Shown here: piece by piece, positions 7,887-15,945 of the stretch
How positions within the stretch are numbered: the stretch's first letter is position 1
Layout of the letters: every line of letters starts with the position of its first letter
NCBI GenBank assembly: GCA_029257745.1
Contig: JARIAS010000038.1
Coordinates: 1-42,756, forward strand
Direction: 5' to 3'
Source of the DNA: Candidatus Cryptobacteroides sp.
GTDB lineage: Bacteria; Bacteroidota; Bacteroidia; Bacteroidales; UBA932
Length of the DNA stretch: 42,756 nt
Position numbers and translations under genes: made by a program
The notes under the pieces: model-generated
Databases searched by the model: none
Told to the model about the DNA's origin: nothing
What the model saw: only the letters and a program-made list of their open reading frames with translations

Positions 7887-8784
7887 AAAATCCGGTTTTT
7901 GTGGGGGCGTGATTAGGGCTATTGCAGGTGCTGAGAAGCATCTTAAAAAAGCAGATAGACTATATTCTTTAGGCTCTATTGTTCACAATGAAGCAGAGTT
8001 GGAAAGACTTTCTCATAAGGGACTTGCAACAGTTTCTGTTCAAGATATATCTCAAATGTCTAAAAATGATACAGTCTTTATAAGGGCCCATGGAGAGCCA
8101 CCAACTACATATGAGAAGGCAGAAAAAGCTGGTTTAAATATAGTTGATTTTACCTGCCCTGTAGTCTTGAGATTGCAAAAAGACATTAGAATGGCATATG
8201 AAAGGCTGAAAGCAGTAGGTGGGCAGCTTATTATATTCGGAAAGGTGGGGCATGCAGAGGTTTTAGGTTTAATGGGACAGGTAAATTCTGATGCCTTAGT
8301 CATATCAAATATGCAAATGTTGGAAGAGGCTATCGTAAATGCAAGTATACGTTTGGATAAGCCAATAGAAATCTTTTCACAAACTACTAAATCTCCAACT
8401 GAGTACGCTTGTATATGTGATAAAATAAGGGAAGCAATGATGTCTGTTTTGGATATTAGTCAGGAAGAAATTATAGAAAAGAAACTCTTACTTATACATG
8501 ATACAGTGTGTTCTCAAGTTTCTAATCGTCATGAAGTTTTACAAGCCTTTGCCAAAAGTCATAGTATTATAATGTTTGTATCAGGGAAAGAAAGTTCAAA
8601 TGGTAAGGTATTATATGATTTGTGTAAAAAAGTAAATCCTCGCACTTATATGTTAGGCGGTGATGATGAAATAGATAGTAAATGGTTTAGAGACGGAGAT
8701 TTTGTAGGAGTATGTGGTGCAACTTCTACGCCTAAATGGTTGTTAGAGGCAGTAGAAAAGAAAATTTTGCAACTTAGTATATAA
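7861..8784 (+). CDS. ispH: 4-hydroxy-3-methylbut-2-enyl diphosphate reductase
   Basis: 307 residues. Iron-sulfur enzyme of the last MEP-pathway step, making IPP and DMAPP from HMBPP. The three [4Fe-4S] cysteines are at Cys14 (GFCGGV), Cys99 (DFTCPVV) and Cys217 (HDTVCSQVSNR). Substrate-binding histidines are in IVHNE and GKVGHAEV; the latter is usually HPE, and the catalytic Glu is kept. Near the C-terminus the substrate loop reads GVCGATSTP, putting an additional Cys285 where most relatives have threonine, alanine or glycine. The start overlaps cmk by 26 bases and begins at the normal family position (MNLKVEIDKKSGFCGG). Confidence 0.95.
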   Translation: MNLKVEIDKKSGFCGGVIRAIAGAEKHLKKADRLYSLGSIVHNEAELERLSHKGLATVSVQDISQMSKNDTVFIRAHGEPPTTYEKAEKAGLNIVDFTCPVVLRLQKDIRMAYERLKAVGGQLIIFGKVGHAEVLGLMGQVNSDALVISNMQMLEEAIVNASIRLDKPIEIFSQTTKSPTEYACICDKIREAMMSVLDISQEEIIEKKLLLIHDTVCSQVSNRHEVLQAFAKSHSIIMFVSGKESSNGKVLYDLCKKVNPRTYMLGGDDEIDSKWFRDGDFVGVCGATSTPKWLLEAVEKKILQLSI

Positions 8785-8797
8785 ATATATAAATTTG
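8766..8797 (+). promoter_or_regulatory. efp promoter (-33 and -7)
   Basis: The best-formed promoter in the window: TTTG at 8766-8769 and TAAATTTG at 8790-8797, separated by 20 bases, matching the Bacteroides -33/-7 consensus. The -33 box lies inside the last codons of ispH. The start is predicted near 8801, with a leader of about 32 bases before efp. Confidence 0.7.
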
Positions 8798-8832
8798 TAA
8801 GATATAATAGATTAAGAATTTAATAAAATAAT

Positions 8833-9399
8833 ATGGCAACAACAGCTGATTTTAAAAATGGCCTTTACCTGGAGTTTAATGGTAAGCCATGTATGATTGT
8901 ATGGTTTCAACATGTTAAACCTGGAAAAGGACCAGCTTTCGTAAAGACAAAGTTACGTAATTTGGAAAATGGACGTATTTTGGAAAATACTTTTACCGCA
9001 GGTGCAAAAATTGAGACTATTACCGTAGAAAGGCGTCCTTATCAATTTTTGTATGGAGATGAAGATGGTTTTAACTTTATGCATGAAGAAACATTTGAAC
9101 AAATACATCTTCCACACGATGTCGTAGAAAATTCTGATCTAATGAAAGAAGGACAGCATGTTGAGATGATGTTCGTTTTAGAACCAGAGGAGAGATGTCT
9201 TACCTGTGAGTTACCTACATACGTAACATTAGAGGTTACATACGCAGAGCCTGCTGTTAAGGGAAATACGGCTTCTACCAGTGCTTTAAAAGAATGTACA
9301 TTAGAGACTGGTGCAAAGATTATGGTACCATTGTTTATTAATCAAGGAGATGTAATAACAGTAAATACTACTGAACGCTCTTATGGACAGAGGGTATAA
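8833..9399 (+). CDS. efp: Elongation factor P
   Basis: 188 residues, three-domain EF-P that rescues ribosomes stalled on polyproline stretches. Domain I has the modification loop KPGKGPAF with Lys32 at the tip, equivalent to the beta-lysylated lysine of E. coli. No modification gene (epmA or epmB) is in the window, so its modification state cannot be told. Domains II and III (from about GDEDGFNFMHEETFEQ to the C-terminal TTERSYGQRV) are complete. It has its own strong promoter and is followed by a clear terminator, so it is probably a single-gene unit. Confidence 0.97.
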   Translation: MATTADFKNGLYLEFNGKPCMIVWFQHVKPGKGPAFVKTKLRNLENGRILENTFTAGAKIETITVERRPYQFLYGDEDGFNFMHEETFEQIHLPHDVVENSDLMKEGQHVEMMFVLEPEERCLTCELPTYVTLEVTYAEPAVKGNTASTSALKECTLETGAKIMVPLFINQGDVITVNTTERSYGQRV

Positions 9400-9479
9400 T
9401 CTTTAAGTGTTTTGAAAAGACTTAGATAGAAAATAGAACTGCTTTAAGTTTATTCTATAAATAGCTATCACAAAATAAT

Positions 9480-9510
9480 AAAGGGTTGTAGAACAGTCTA
9501 TAACCCTTTT
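9480..9510. terminator. Bidirectional intrinsic terminator between efp and the DUF4783 gene
   Basis: A 12-pair stem (one G-U) from AAAGGGTTGTAG (9480-9491) and CTATAACCCTTT (9498-9509), loop of six, then T's on the plus strand. On the minus strand the stem runs into a T-rich tract as well, and the DUF4783 stop is at 9514, so it can end both convergent genes. Confidence 0.85.
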
Positions 9511-9513
9511 GTC

Positions 9514-9930
9514 TTATACAATCTTTTTTGCAATCTTTATGATTTTAATTTTATGGCCTTGGTCTTCCTTAAGAGTCATTACTATCATAATATTGAATTT
9601 CTTTGAACCTGTATCTAAAGAGCCTAAGGCATATTTAATATTATCTTGACCAGCCGTATGTGTAATGTTAAAATTTCTTGGCTTATATGAGTTGAAAAAA
9701 GATTTAAGTATTTGCTTTGATTGTTCTTTACTACAATTATTCACCTTAGAGAGCATAATCAGTTCAAGATTATTGTCAAACCAAGTAGAAAGCTTCTCTA
9801 CGTCAGCTTGTTGTATATATTTTGCAATTGGTTTAAAAATACTATTACTGTTTAGGCTATTATCTGTCCGGGCACTACTAATACCAGTTACAAAAACACA
9901 ACAAAGAAATAATATTTTTATAAATCTCAT
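9514..9930 (-). CDS. DUF4783 family secreted protein (NTF2-like)
   Basis: 138 residues with a signal peptide (MRFIKILFLCCVFVTGISSA). The mature part fits DUF4783, a small Bacteroidota-specific family with an NTF2-like fold: helical N-terminus (IAKYIQQADVEKLSTWFDNN), the KEQSKQILKSFFNSYKPRNF segment, then strands ending in KIKIIKIAKK. No enzymatic residues are known for this family and its role is unknown; it is probably periplasmic. It is transcribed alone, divergent from rlmH and convergent with efp. A weak box on the minus strand (GTATTTG near 9972) could be its promoter but is a poor match. Confidence 0.8.
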   Translation of the reverse strand: MRFIKILFLCCVFVTGISSARTDNSLNSNSIFKPIAKYIQQADVEKLSTWFDNNLELIMLSKVNNCSKEQSKQILKSFFNSYKPRNFNITHTAGQDNIKYALGSLDTGSKKFNIMIVMTLKEDQGHKIKIIKIAKKIV

Positions 9931-9967
9931 TTATATATATGTTTTACTTAACTTAATGTATTATTTT

Positions 9968-9999
9968 ATTGCAAATACCGAGCCACACTCTTATATTTG
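9968..9999 (+). promoter_or_regulatory. rlmH promoter
   Basis: TATATTTG at 9992-9999 with ATTG 20 bases upstream (9968-9971), close to the TTTG-N19-21-TAnnTTTG consensus. The start is predicted near 10003, only about 13 bases before the rlmH ATG. Confidence 0.6.
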
Positions 10000-10015
10000 T
10001 CTAGAATGTATTAGA

Positions 10016-10489
10016 ATGAAGATAAAATTGATAACGGTAGGGAAGACTGATTTTTCTTGGATAAAGGAAGGTTTATCTATGTATACTTCCCGACTGGTAC
10101 ATTATGTGCCTTTTACAGTATTGGAAATTCCTGAGTTGAAAAATGTCTCTTCTCTTTCTAAGGAACAGATAAAAGAAAAGGAAGCATTATTGATTCTTGA
10201 TCAGCTGAAATCAAATGAGGAGTTAATACTTTTAGATGAGAAAGCCAAGCAGTTTAGATCAATAGAGTTTGCAAGTTTTATAGAAACAAGACTTAATTAT
10301 AGCTCAAAAGATATAATTTTTGTGATAGGTGGAGCCTATGGCTTCTCTGAAAAAGTGTATAAAAGAGCTAATTATAAGTTATCATTGTCTAATATGACAT
10401 TTTCTCATCAGTTAGTAAGATTGATATTTATAGAACAATTATACAGGGCTTTTACTATTTTAAGGGGAGAACCATATCATCATGAATAA
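10016..10489 (+). CDS. rlmH: 23S rRNA pseudouridine-1915 N3-methyltransferase
   Basis: 157 residues, the family's normal length. SPOUT-fold enzyme that methylates Psi1915 in helix 69 of 23S rRNA on the 70S ribosome. The trefoil-knot SAM site shows as FVIGGAYGFSEKVYKRANYK and SLSNMTFSHQLVRLIFIEQLYRA, and the C-terminal tail YHHE is the expected end. The track ORF begins at 9665, but the extra 117 residues are antisense to the DUF4783 gene and lie above the promoter. MKIKLITVGKTDFSW at 10016 is the conserved start. The kinase gene begins inside the last codons, an 8-base overlap. Confidence 0.95.
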   Translation: MKIKLITVGKTDFSWIKEGLSMYTSRLVHYVPFTVLEIPELKNVSSLSKEQIKEKEALLILDQLKSNEELILLDEKAKQFRSIEFASFIETRLNYSSKDIIFVIGGAYGFSEKVYKRANYKLSLSNMTFSHQLVRLIFIEQLYRAFTILRGEPYHHE

Positions 10490-13400
10490 GAGCGTTTTAA
10501 GTAGGGTTATATCATTTTTTGCTCAGATAGGCATTAGATTATGGCTATCTATAATTTTAGCTATCGCACTATTCCTTGCCATACTTTTTATGAGTAATTA
10601 TAGTTTTGATTATGGTGAAAGTAAGGCTCAAGAATTATCTAAGAAATTAGAAGAAAGACTTCTTCTTTTGGATTCCTTTATGCAGCAGGCCATAGATGGA
10701 GATCATAATTCTTGGTTGTCATATGATGACTTTCCTAAGGATATGCTTATTTATAGATACTGCAAAGATAGTTTGCAATCATGGATTAATCAGTTTCCCT
10801 CTTTAGATGACGATGTTACAAGACCTAATGTCCTTAAGAATTCTCTTAATAGTCGTTTTTCACCTTTGATGTTGGCAGATAGTACTTGGAGATATTATAA
10901 TATAGGCAGTAGTTGGTATCTTATAAAAGAGAAGGTTGATAATAAGAACTGCAGAATCTTGGCAGCCTTAGAAATTAAGCACATAGAACTGAATAATGTT
11001 TCCAATGGAATAAATCCTCTTTTGGACATATCGGAACCTTTTCAGATATATCCCATATCTTATTCTACGGGTATTCCTGTATATGTCTATGGGAAACCAG
11101 TTATGAAACTTATTCAAGAAGATACTTTCTTAAAGCCTTTAATTACCATACCCTCAATAGTTTGGTTGGCTCTTATAATTATAGTATTAGTTGTTATTTT
11201 TTATCTTACGACATATAGGAGTTTGCATGCCTCATTATTAGCCTTGATATTAGTATTCTTTATACTATTTTTCTTTTATATAGCGGGTCGTGCACTTGCT
11301 TCTAGTTCATTGGTATTTTCTCCTTCTGTATATGCCTGGGGATCAATTTATTATTCATTGGCCGCCTTATTGATAATAAATGCGTCTATCTTCTGTTTTG
11401 TCCTCTATATTTATATATCTAGATTTGAAATTTATAAATTTTTATCAAGAAAGAAATCAAGAAGCATAAACATAGTTGTTGCTATATTTAGTGTGCTTAT
11501 TTTATGCTCTTTGTGTAGCTATATTTATATTACATTTAAGTCCGTAATTTTAAATTCAAATATTAATGTTGATTTATATCAGATAGAACAAATAGATGCA
11601 CATACAATTCTTGTATATCTATCATACATAAGTTTATTTATTGCTATTGCATTGATACTTCAGATTATAAGAGTGCTTTTTTACAAATCAACTTATAAGT
11701 TCTTTAACTTGTTGTCTGGTATAGCAAGGATGGTTTTTGCCTTAATATCTGCATTTATATTGGTTTTATTATCGGGTATTTGGACCTTAGAACGCGAAAA
11801 GAGCAGTGCAAATATATGGGCCAATGAGATGGCAATAAATAGAGATATTGCGTTTGAATTGCAGTTAAGAAATATTGAAACTTTAATAGCTCAAGACGGG
11901 GTGATATCAAGATTGTTGAATGATCCCAAAGATTATAAACTGGTTAAAAGTAGAATATTAGAGAATTATATATCCTCATTATCACAGGATTATGAGGTTT
12001 CTGTGTATTTGTATAACAATCCTAATAATGACTATTTGATAAAATTTTTTCAAGAGAGAATTGTTGAGGCAAAAGAGATCGCAAAGAACTCTTCATTTTA
12101 TTATAGTCAAGGGCCCACAGGAATGGCTCGATATACAGCAATGTTCGTTTATCCTACTAACGATAAAGATTTTGTCAGTATACTTATTGCTATTGATGCA
12201 AAATATGATAATTCTTTAATGTCTTATGCTTCTTTATTGAAAGATAATTCCTCATCAAAGATAAATCTTCCAGAAAGATATTCTTTTGCAAAATATCTAA
12301 ATCATAATTTAGTTGCCTTTAGAGGAGAATATGCTTATTCCACTATTTTATTACCAGAGGTTGAGAGTTTAGATAATAATGCAATAGAAGTGAATGATTA
12401 TCTTCATTTTGTAAATAGGATATCTGATAGGGATACAATTATAATTTCAAGGCAGAAAACAGATTTTATGCAGTATGCTATGTCTCTCTGTGTTTTGACC
12501 TTCTTTTTGTACATTAGTATAAGTGTATTTTCAATAAAGAGAAAAAAAGTGTTTTCTAAGAACTATTATCGTTCTAGAATTAATTCTGTATTATTCTTTT
12601 CTCTACTTAGTACTTTGATATTGTTAGCTATAATCTCAGTTATTTTTGTGTATAAGAAAAATAACACTAATGTCAGAAACTTGATGATATCAAAGATTAA
12701 TATTTTGCAGTCATTGGTTGAGGCAGGAACTAGGGATTATGATTCTTTTGATGATTTTTATGATTTGAAAATAGATGACTTATTAAGGGATATTTCTCAC
12801 TATGCAAAAATAGATATTAATCTGTATTCTCCTTCTGGAAAGATATATCAATCAACATATCCTAAGATATTTGAAACGATGTTATTAGGTGCTAGGATAG
12901 ATCATGAAGCATATAAGCAACTTGTGTATGGTAATAGAAGATTTTTTATTAATGAAGAAATTATACAAGGTAAAAAATACTATTGTATGTATGCACCTAT
13001 TTTTAATACAAAAGGTAGACTAATTGCCATAATGTCAGCTCCTTATACTGATGATAGGTTGAACTTTAGTAGAGATGCAGCAACGCATATGTTTTTTATC
13101 CTTACATTGTTTTTTTTATTGCTAATATCATCTAGAGCCTTAACTACAAAGATAGTCGATAAGATGTTTATTCCACTTTTGGATATGGGTGATAAAATGA
13201 ATGCAGCAAAGACGAGGGCATTGGAGCATATACATTATGAAAGAGAGGATGAATTATCTTCCTTGGTGCATTCATATAATGATATGGTAGATGCTTTAGC
13301 TGAAAGTACAGAAAGGTTAGCCGTTGCAGAGCGTGATAAGGCTTGGCGAGAGATGGCAAGGCAGGTGGCACATGAGATTAAAACACCTCTTACGCCAATT

Positions 13401-14012
13401 AAGTTGCAGATACAAAGGATAATACGTCTTAAGAATAATAAAACAGAAGCTTGGGAAGAAAAGTTTGACGCAATTTTACCCGTAATTATCTCTAGTATAG
13501 ATCAATTAAGTGATACGGCTAACGATTTTAGTAATTTTGCAAAACTATATAGTGAGGAGTTTGTGGAGATAGATTTAAGAAAGATGGCAGAAGATAATAT
13601 TTCCTTGTTTGATGAGCATGATAATATTAAGTTTGAATATATAGGATTGGAGAGTGCAATAGTTATGGGGCCAAAACCTCAGTTAAATAGGGTATTTGTT
13701 AATATGCTGACAAATGCTGTTCAGGCTATTACAAATTATGGTATGACATTAGGAATGGTTAGACTTTCAGTTAGAAATAGTATGAAAGATGCTTTTTATG
13801 AAGTTGTCTTTGAAGATAATGGACCAGGAGTTAGTGAGGATAATCAGCCTAGATTGTTTACACCTAATTTTACGACAAAAAATGGAGGAAGTGGTCTGGG
13901 ACTGGCAATTTGTCGTAATATTATTGATGTCTGTGGTGGAGAAATAAAATATTCCAAATCTTTTGATTTAAATGGTGCTTGTTTTACTATAACAATACCA
14001 AAGAAGCTTTAA
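10482..14012 (+). CDS. Large NtrY-like membrane histidine kinase
   Basis: 1176 residues. One N-terminal membrane helix (about 15-37) precedes an extracytoplasmic region; a bundle of about six helices follows (roughly 225-440), then a second sensor-like region, two more helices (about 665-725), a third soluble region and a last helix (about 867-890). A HAMP-like linker leads into HisKA, with His964 in VAHEIKTPLTPIKLQ, and HATPase_c with N box (VNMLTNAVQAI), G1 (EDNGPGVS) and G2 (GGSGLGLAI). The HEIKTPLTPI H-box is typical of NtrY. The natural partner is the NtrX-like regulator about 3.4 kb upstream, inferred because no other response regulator is in the window. It overlaps rlmH by 8 bases. The signal it senses is unknown. 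Confidence 0.88.
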   Translation: MNKSVLSRVISFFAQIGIRLWLSIILAIALFLAILFMSNYSFDYGESKAQELSKKLEERLLLLDSFMQQAIDGDHNSWLSYDDFPKDMLIYRYCKDSLQSWINQFPSLDDDVTRPNVLKNSLNSRFSPLMLADSTWRYYNIGSSWYLIKEKVDNKNCRILAALEIKHIELNNVSNGINPLLDISEPFQIYPISYSTGIPVYVYGKPVMKLIQEDTFLKPLITIPSIVWLALIIIVLVVIFYLTTYRSLHASLLALILVFFILFFFYIAGRALASSSLVFSPSVYAWGSIYYSLAALLIINASIFCFVLYIYISRFEIYKFLSRKKSRSINIVVAIFSVLILCSLCSYIYITFKSVILNSNINVDLYQIEQIDAHTILVYLSYISLFIAIALILQIIRVLFYKSTYKFFNLLSGIARMVFALISAFILVLLSGIWTLEREKSSANIWANEMAINRDIAFELQLRNIETLIAQDGVISRLLNDPKDYKLVKSRILENYISSLSQDYEVSVYLYNNPNNDYLIKFFQERIVEAKEIAKNSSFYYSQGPTGMARYTAMFVYPTNDKDFVSILIAIDAKYDNSLMSYASLLKDNSSSKINLPERYSFAKYLNHNLVAFRGEYAYSTILLPEVESLDNNAIEVNDYLHFVNRISDRDTIIISRQKTDFMQYAMSLCVLTFFLYISISVFSIKRKKVFSKNYYRSRINSVLFFSLLSTLILLAIISVIFVYKKNNTNVRNLMISKINILQSLVEAGTRDYDSFDDFYDLKIDDLLRDISHYAKIDINLYSPSGKIYQSTYPKIFETMLLGARIDHEAYKQLVYGNRRFFINEEIIQGKKYYCMYAPIFNTKGRLIAIMSAPYTDDRLNFSRDAATHMFFILTLFFLLLISSRALTTKIVDKMFIPLLDMGDKMNAAKTRALEHIHYEREDELSSLVHSYNDMVDALAESTERLAVAERDKAWREMARQVAHEIKTPLTPIKLQIQRIIRLKNNKTEAWEEKFDAILPVIISSIDQLSDTANDFSNFAKLYSEEFVEIDLRKMAEDNISLFDEHDNIKFEYIGLESAIVMGPKPQLNRVFVNMLTNAVQAITNYGMTLGMVRLSVRNSMKDAFYEVVFEDNGPGVSEDNQPRLFTPNFTTKNGGSGLGLAICRNIIDVCGGEIKYSKSFDLNGACFTITIPKKL

Positions 14013-14029
14013 GTCTTATAAAAAATGCT

Positions 14030-14037
14030 TATCTTTG
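14030..14037 (+). promoter_or_regulatory. -7 box of the engB-prs-der unit
   Basis: TATCTTTG followed by CGG, a textbook Bacteroidota -7 box, about 17 bases of leader before engB. A separate promoter here means engB does not depend on the kinase transcript. Confidence 0.65.
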
Positions 14038-14057
14038 CGGAGCAAAATTAGAAAGAG

Positions 14058-14657
14058 ATGAATGTTACAGAAGCAAAATTTGCTGGTAGTAGTACTAGAG
14101 TTAAGGAAAGACCTGCTTTAAAGTTGCCTGAGTTTGCCTTTATAGGTAGATCTAATGTGGGTAAATCTTCTCTTATCAATATGTTATGCAATCAGAAAAA
14201 GTTGGCAAAGACTTCTTCAACACCTGGTAAAACTCAATTAGTTAATCATTTTATGATTAATAGTGAATGGTATCTTGTGGATCTTCCAGGTTATGGCTAT
14301 GCGAAAATGCCTTTAAAAGAAAAGGATAAACTTCAAAAGATTATTAAGGATTATTTAAATTTCTCTAAGGAAATGATAATGTTATTTGTCCTTATTGATT
14401 CTCGCCATGATGTTCAGAAGATAGATCTTGATTTTATTAATGAATTGGGTGCTAATGCTATACCTTTTGCAATAATATTTACTAAGGGTGATAAACTTGG
14501 GCCTGTTGCATTGGATAGGCAGATAGAAAAGTCGAAAAAGCAACTTTTAGAATATTGGGAAGAATTGCCGCCTTGTTTTAAGACATCTTCGGAAACATCT
14601 TTGGGTAAGGAGGAAGTTTTGAATTATATAGAAAGTGTTTTACAAACAATTAAATAG
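14058..14657 (+). CDS. engB: Ribosome biogenesis GTP-binding protein EngB (YihA/YsxC)
   Basis: 199 residues, single TRAFAC-class G domain needed for late large-subunit assembly. G1 reads GRSNVGKSS, G2 threonines lie in SSTPGKTQ, G3 DLPGYGYAK, G4 TKGD (usually TKAD or TKxD) and G5 falls in the SSETSLGKEE region. The N-terminal KERPALKLPEFAFIGRSNVGKSS is typical. der, another ribosome-assembly GTPase, lies two genes downstream in the same run. Confidence 0.95.
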   Translation: MNVTEAKFAGSSTRVKERPALKLPEFAFIGRSNVGKSSLINMLCNQKKLAKTSSTPGKTQLVNHFMINSEWYLVDLPGYGYAKMPLKEKDKLQKIIKDYLNFSKEMIMLFVLIDSRHDVQKIDLDFINELGANAIPFAIIFTKGDKLGPVALDRQIEKSKKQLLEYWEELPPCFKTSSETSLGKEEVLNYIESVLQTIK

Positions 14658-14674
14658 GAATTAGCTTTAAGAAT

Positions 14675-15652
14675 ATGCAAAACGAACATAGAATGGAATT
14701 GTTTGCATGCAGGGCTTCAGAAAACTTTGCAGCAAAAGTAGTCAATGAAATTAATTCTCTGGGTCCAATTGGTAGTGATGTATTAAAATTGGGCGAATAT
14801 GAGGTTAGTCAATTTAGTGATGGCGAATTTCAGCCTTCATTTAATCAAAGTGTAAGGGGTGCTACGGTATTTATTATACAATCTACCTTTCCTTCTTCAG
14901 ACAATCTTATGGAATTACTACTTGCAATAGATGCTGCAAAGAGAGCTTCCGCTGATAAGGTGATTGCTGTTATGCCTTATTTTGGTTGGGCTAGACAGGA
15001 TAGAAAAGATAAGCCAAGAGTATCTATTGGAGCTAAATTGGTGGCAAATTTGCTTAAAGCCGCTGGAGCTGACAGGGTAATGACATGTGATTTACATGCT
15101 GATCAGATACAGGGCTTTTTTGATTTTCCAGTAGATCATATATATGCTAGTAGAGTATTTATTCCATATATCAAGTCTTTGAACTTGAAGAATTTAGCCA
15201 TAGCCGCACCGGATATGGGAGGGGCTAAAAGGGCTAATGCTTATGCTAAAGAGTTGGCTTGTCCAGTAATTATCTGTCATAAATCAAGGGAAAGGGCAAA
15301 CGTAGTTGCTTCTATAACAGCCATTGGAGATGTGGAAGGTAAGGATATTGTGATAATTGATGACCTAATTGATACGGCAGGAACTTTGTGTAAGGCTGCA
15401 GATGTATTGATGGGAAAAGGAGCAAATAGTGTAATGGCTTGTGCTACTCATGCTGTCTTGTCGGGAAAGGCTTATGATAATATTAAGAATTCATCATTAA
15501 CCCATGTGTTTGTAACAGATACAATACCTCTTTCTAGCGATCCAAGCAAGGATAAATCTAAGATAAAAGTTGTTTCAATGTCTGCAACTTTTGCTAAGAT
15601 AATAAGGAAGGTACATAATTATGAACCTATAAGCACAGAGTTTATATTTTAA
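14675..15652 (+). CDS. prs: Ribose-phosphate pyrophosphokinase
   Basis: 325 residues. Makes PRPP from ribose-5-phosphate and ATP for purine, pyrimidine, histidine and NAD synthesis. Visible: the ATP-binding segment QFSDGEFQPSF, the flexible-loop equivalent MPYFGWARQDRKD, the metal and ribose-phosphate site DLHADQIQGFF, and the PRPP loop VIIDDLIDTAGTL. A second Met at residue 7 (MELFACRASENF) is an alternative start. The first ATG is kept because spacing from engB (17 bases) is normal; neither has a strong ribosome-binding site. It is not annotated with partner subunits, since bacterial class I enzymes act as homohexamers. Confidence 0.95.
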   Translation: MQNEHRMELFACRASENFAAKVVNEINSLGPIGSDVLKLGEYEVSQFSDGEFQPSFNQSVRGATVFIIQSTFPSSDNLMELLLAIDAAKRASADKVIAVMPYFGWARQDRKDKPRVSIGAKLVANLLKAAGADRVMTCDLHADQIQGFFDFPVDHIYASRVFIPYIKSLNLKNLAIAAPDMGGAKRANAYAKELACPVIICHKSRERANVVASITAIGDVEGKDIVIIDDLIDTAGTLCKAADVLMGKGANSVMACATHAVLSGKAYDNIKNSSLTHVFVTDTIPLSSDPSKDKSKIKVVSMSATFAKIIRKVHNYEPISTEFIF

Positions 15653-15674
15653 GCTTATTAACAGGAGTTAAGTT

Positions 15675-15932
15675 ATGAAAGAATTATTAGCGGCAGTCAT
15701 CTTGTTAGGTTCTGCTTTGCTGGCAATGAGTGTTACTATACTGTTTAAAAAGAATGGTAAATTTCCGCAATCAGATATTGGGGCAAACGAGGCTTTATTA
15801 GATAAGGGATTAAGTTGTGTCAAAGATGATTCAGATAAGATATTTGGAGATAAACAGCATTCATTAGGAATGTGTTCCCCTGATTCCTCAGATGCTTGCA
15901 GTAATTGTGGAGTAGTGAATACAGGAAAATAA
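15675..15932 (+). CDS. Small single-span membrane protein with C-terminal cysteines
   Basis: 85 residues. One membrane helix at 4-24 ([20 protein letters not shown]), then a basic anchor (KKNGKFP) and a soluble tail with cysteines, including a closing CSNC pair. It resembles the small one-helix Bacteroidota proteins annotated only as membrane or secreted protein, and in outline NqrM (DUF539), a cysteine-bearing iron-delivery factor for Na+-NQR. The NqrM resemblance is topology only and may not be homology. A Shine-Dalgarno-like AGGAG lies seven bases before the ATG, unusually good for this window. It sits between prs and der, 22 and 13 bases from them, so it is co-transcribed. Confidence 0.75.
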   Translation: MKELLAAVILLGSALLAMSVTILFKKNGKFPQSDIGANEALLDKGLSCVKDDSDKIFGDKQHSLGMCSPDSSDACSNCGVVNTGK

Positions 15933-15945
15933 AATTTATTATAAA

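Noticed and set aside
9665-10015. N-terminal extension of rlmH in the ORF track
   Set aside because: Opposite the DUF4783 gene and above the rlmH promoter; the conserved RlmH start is at 10016.
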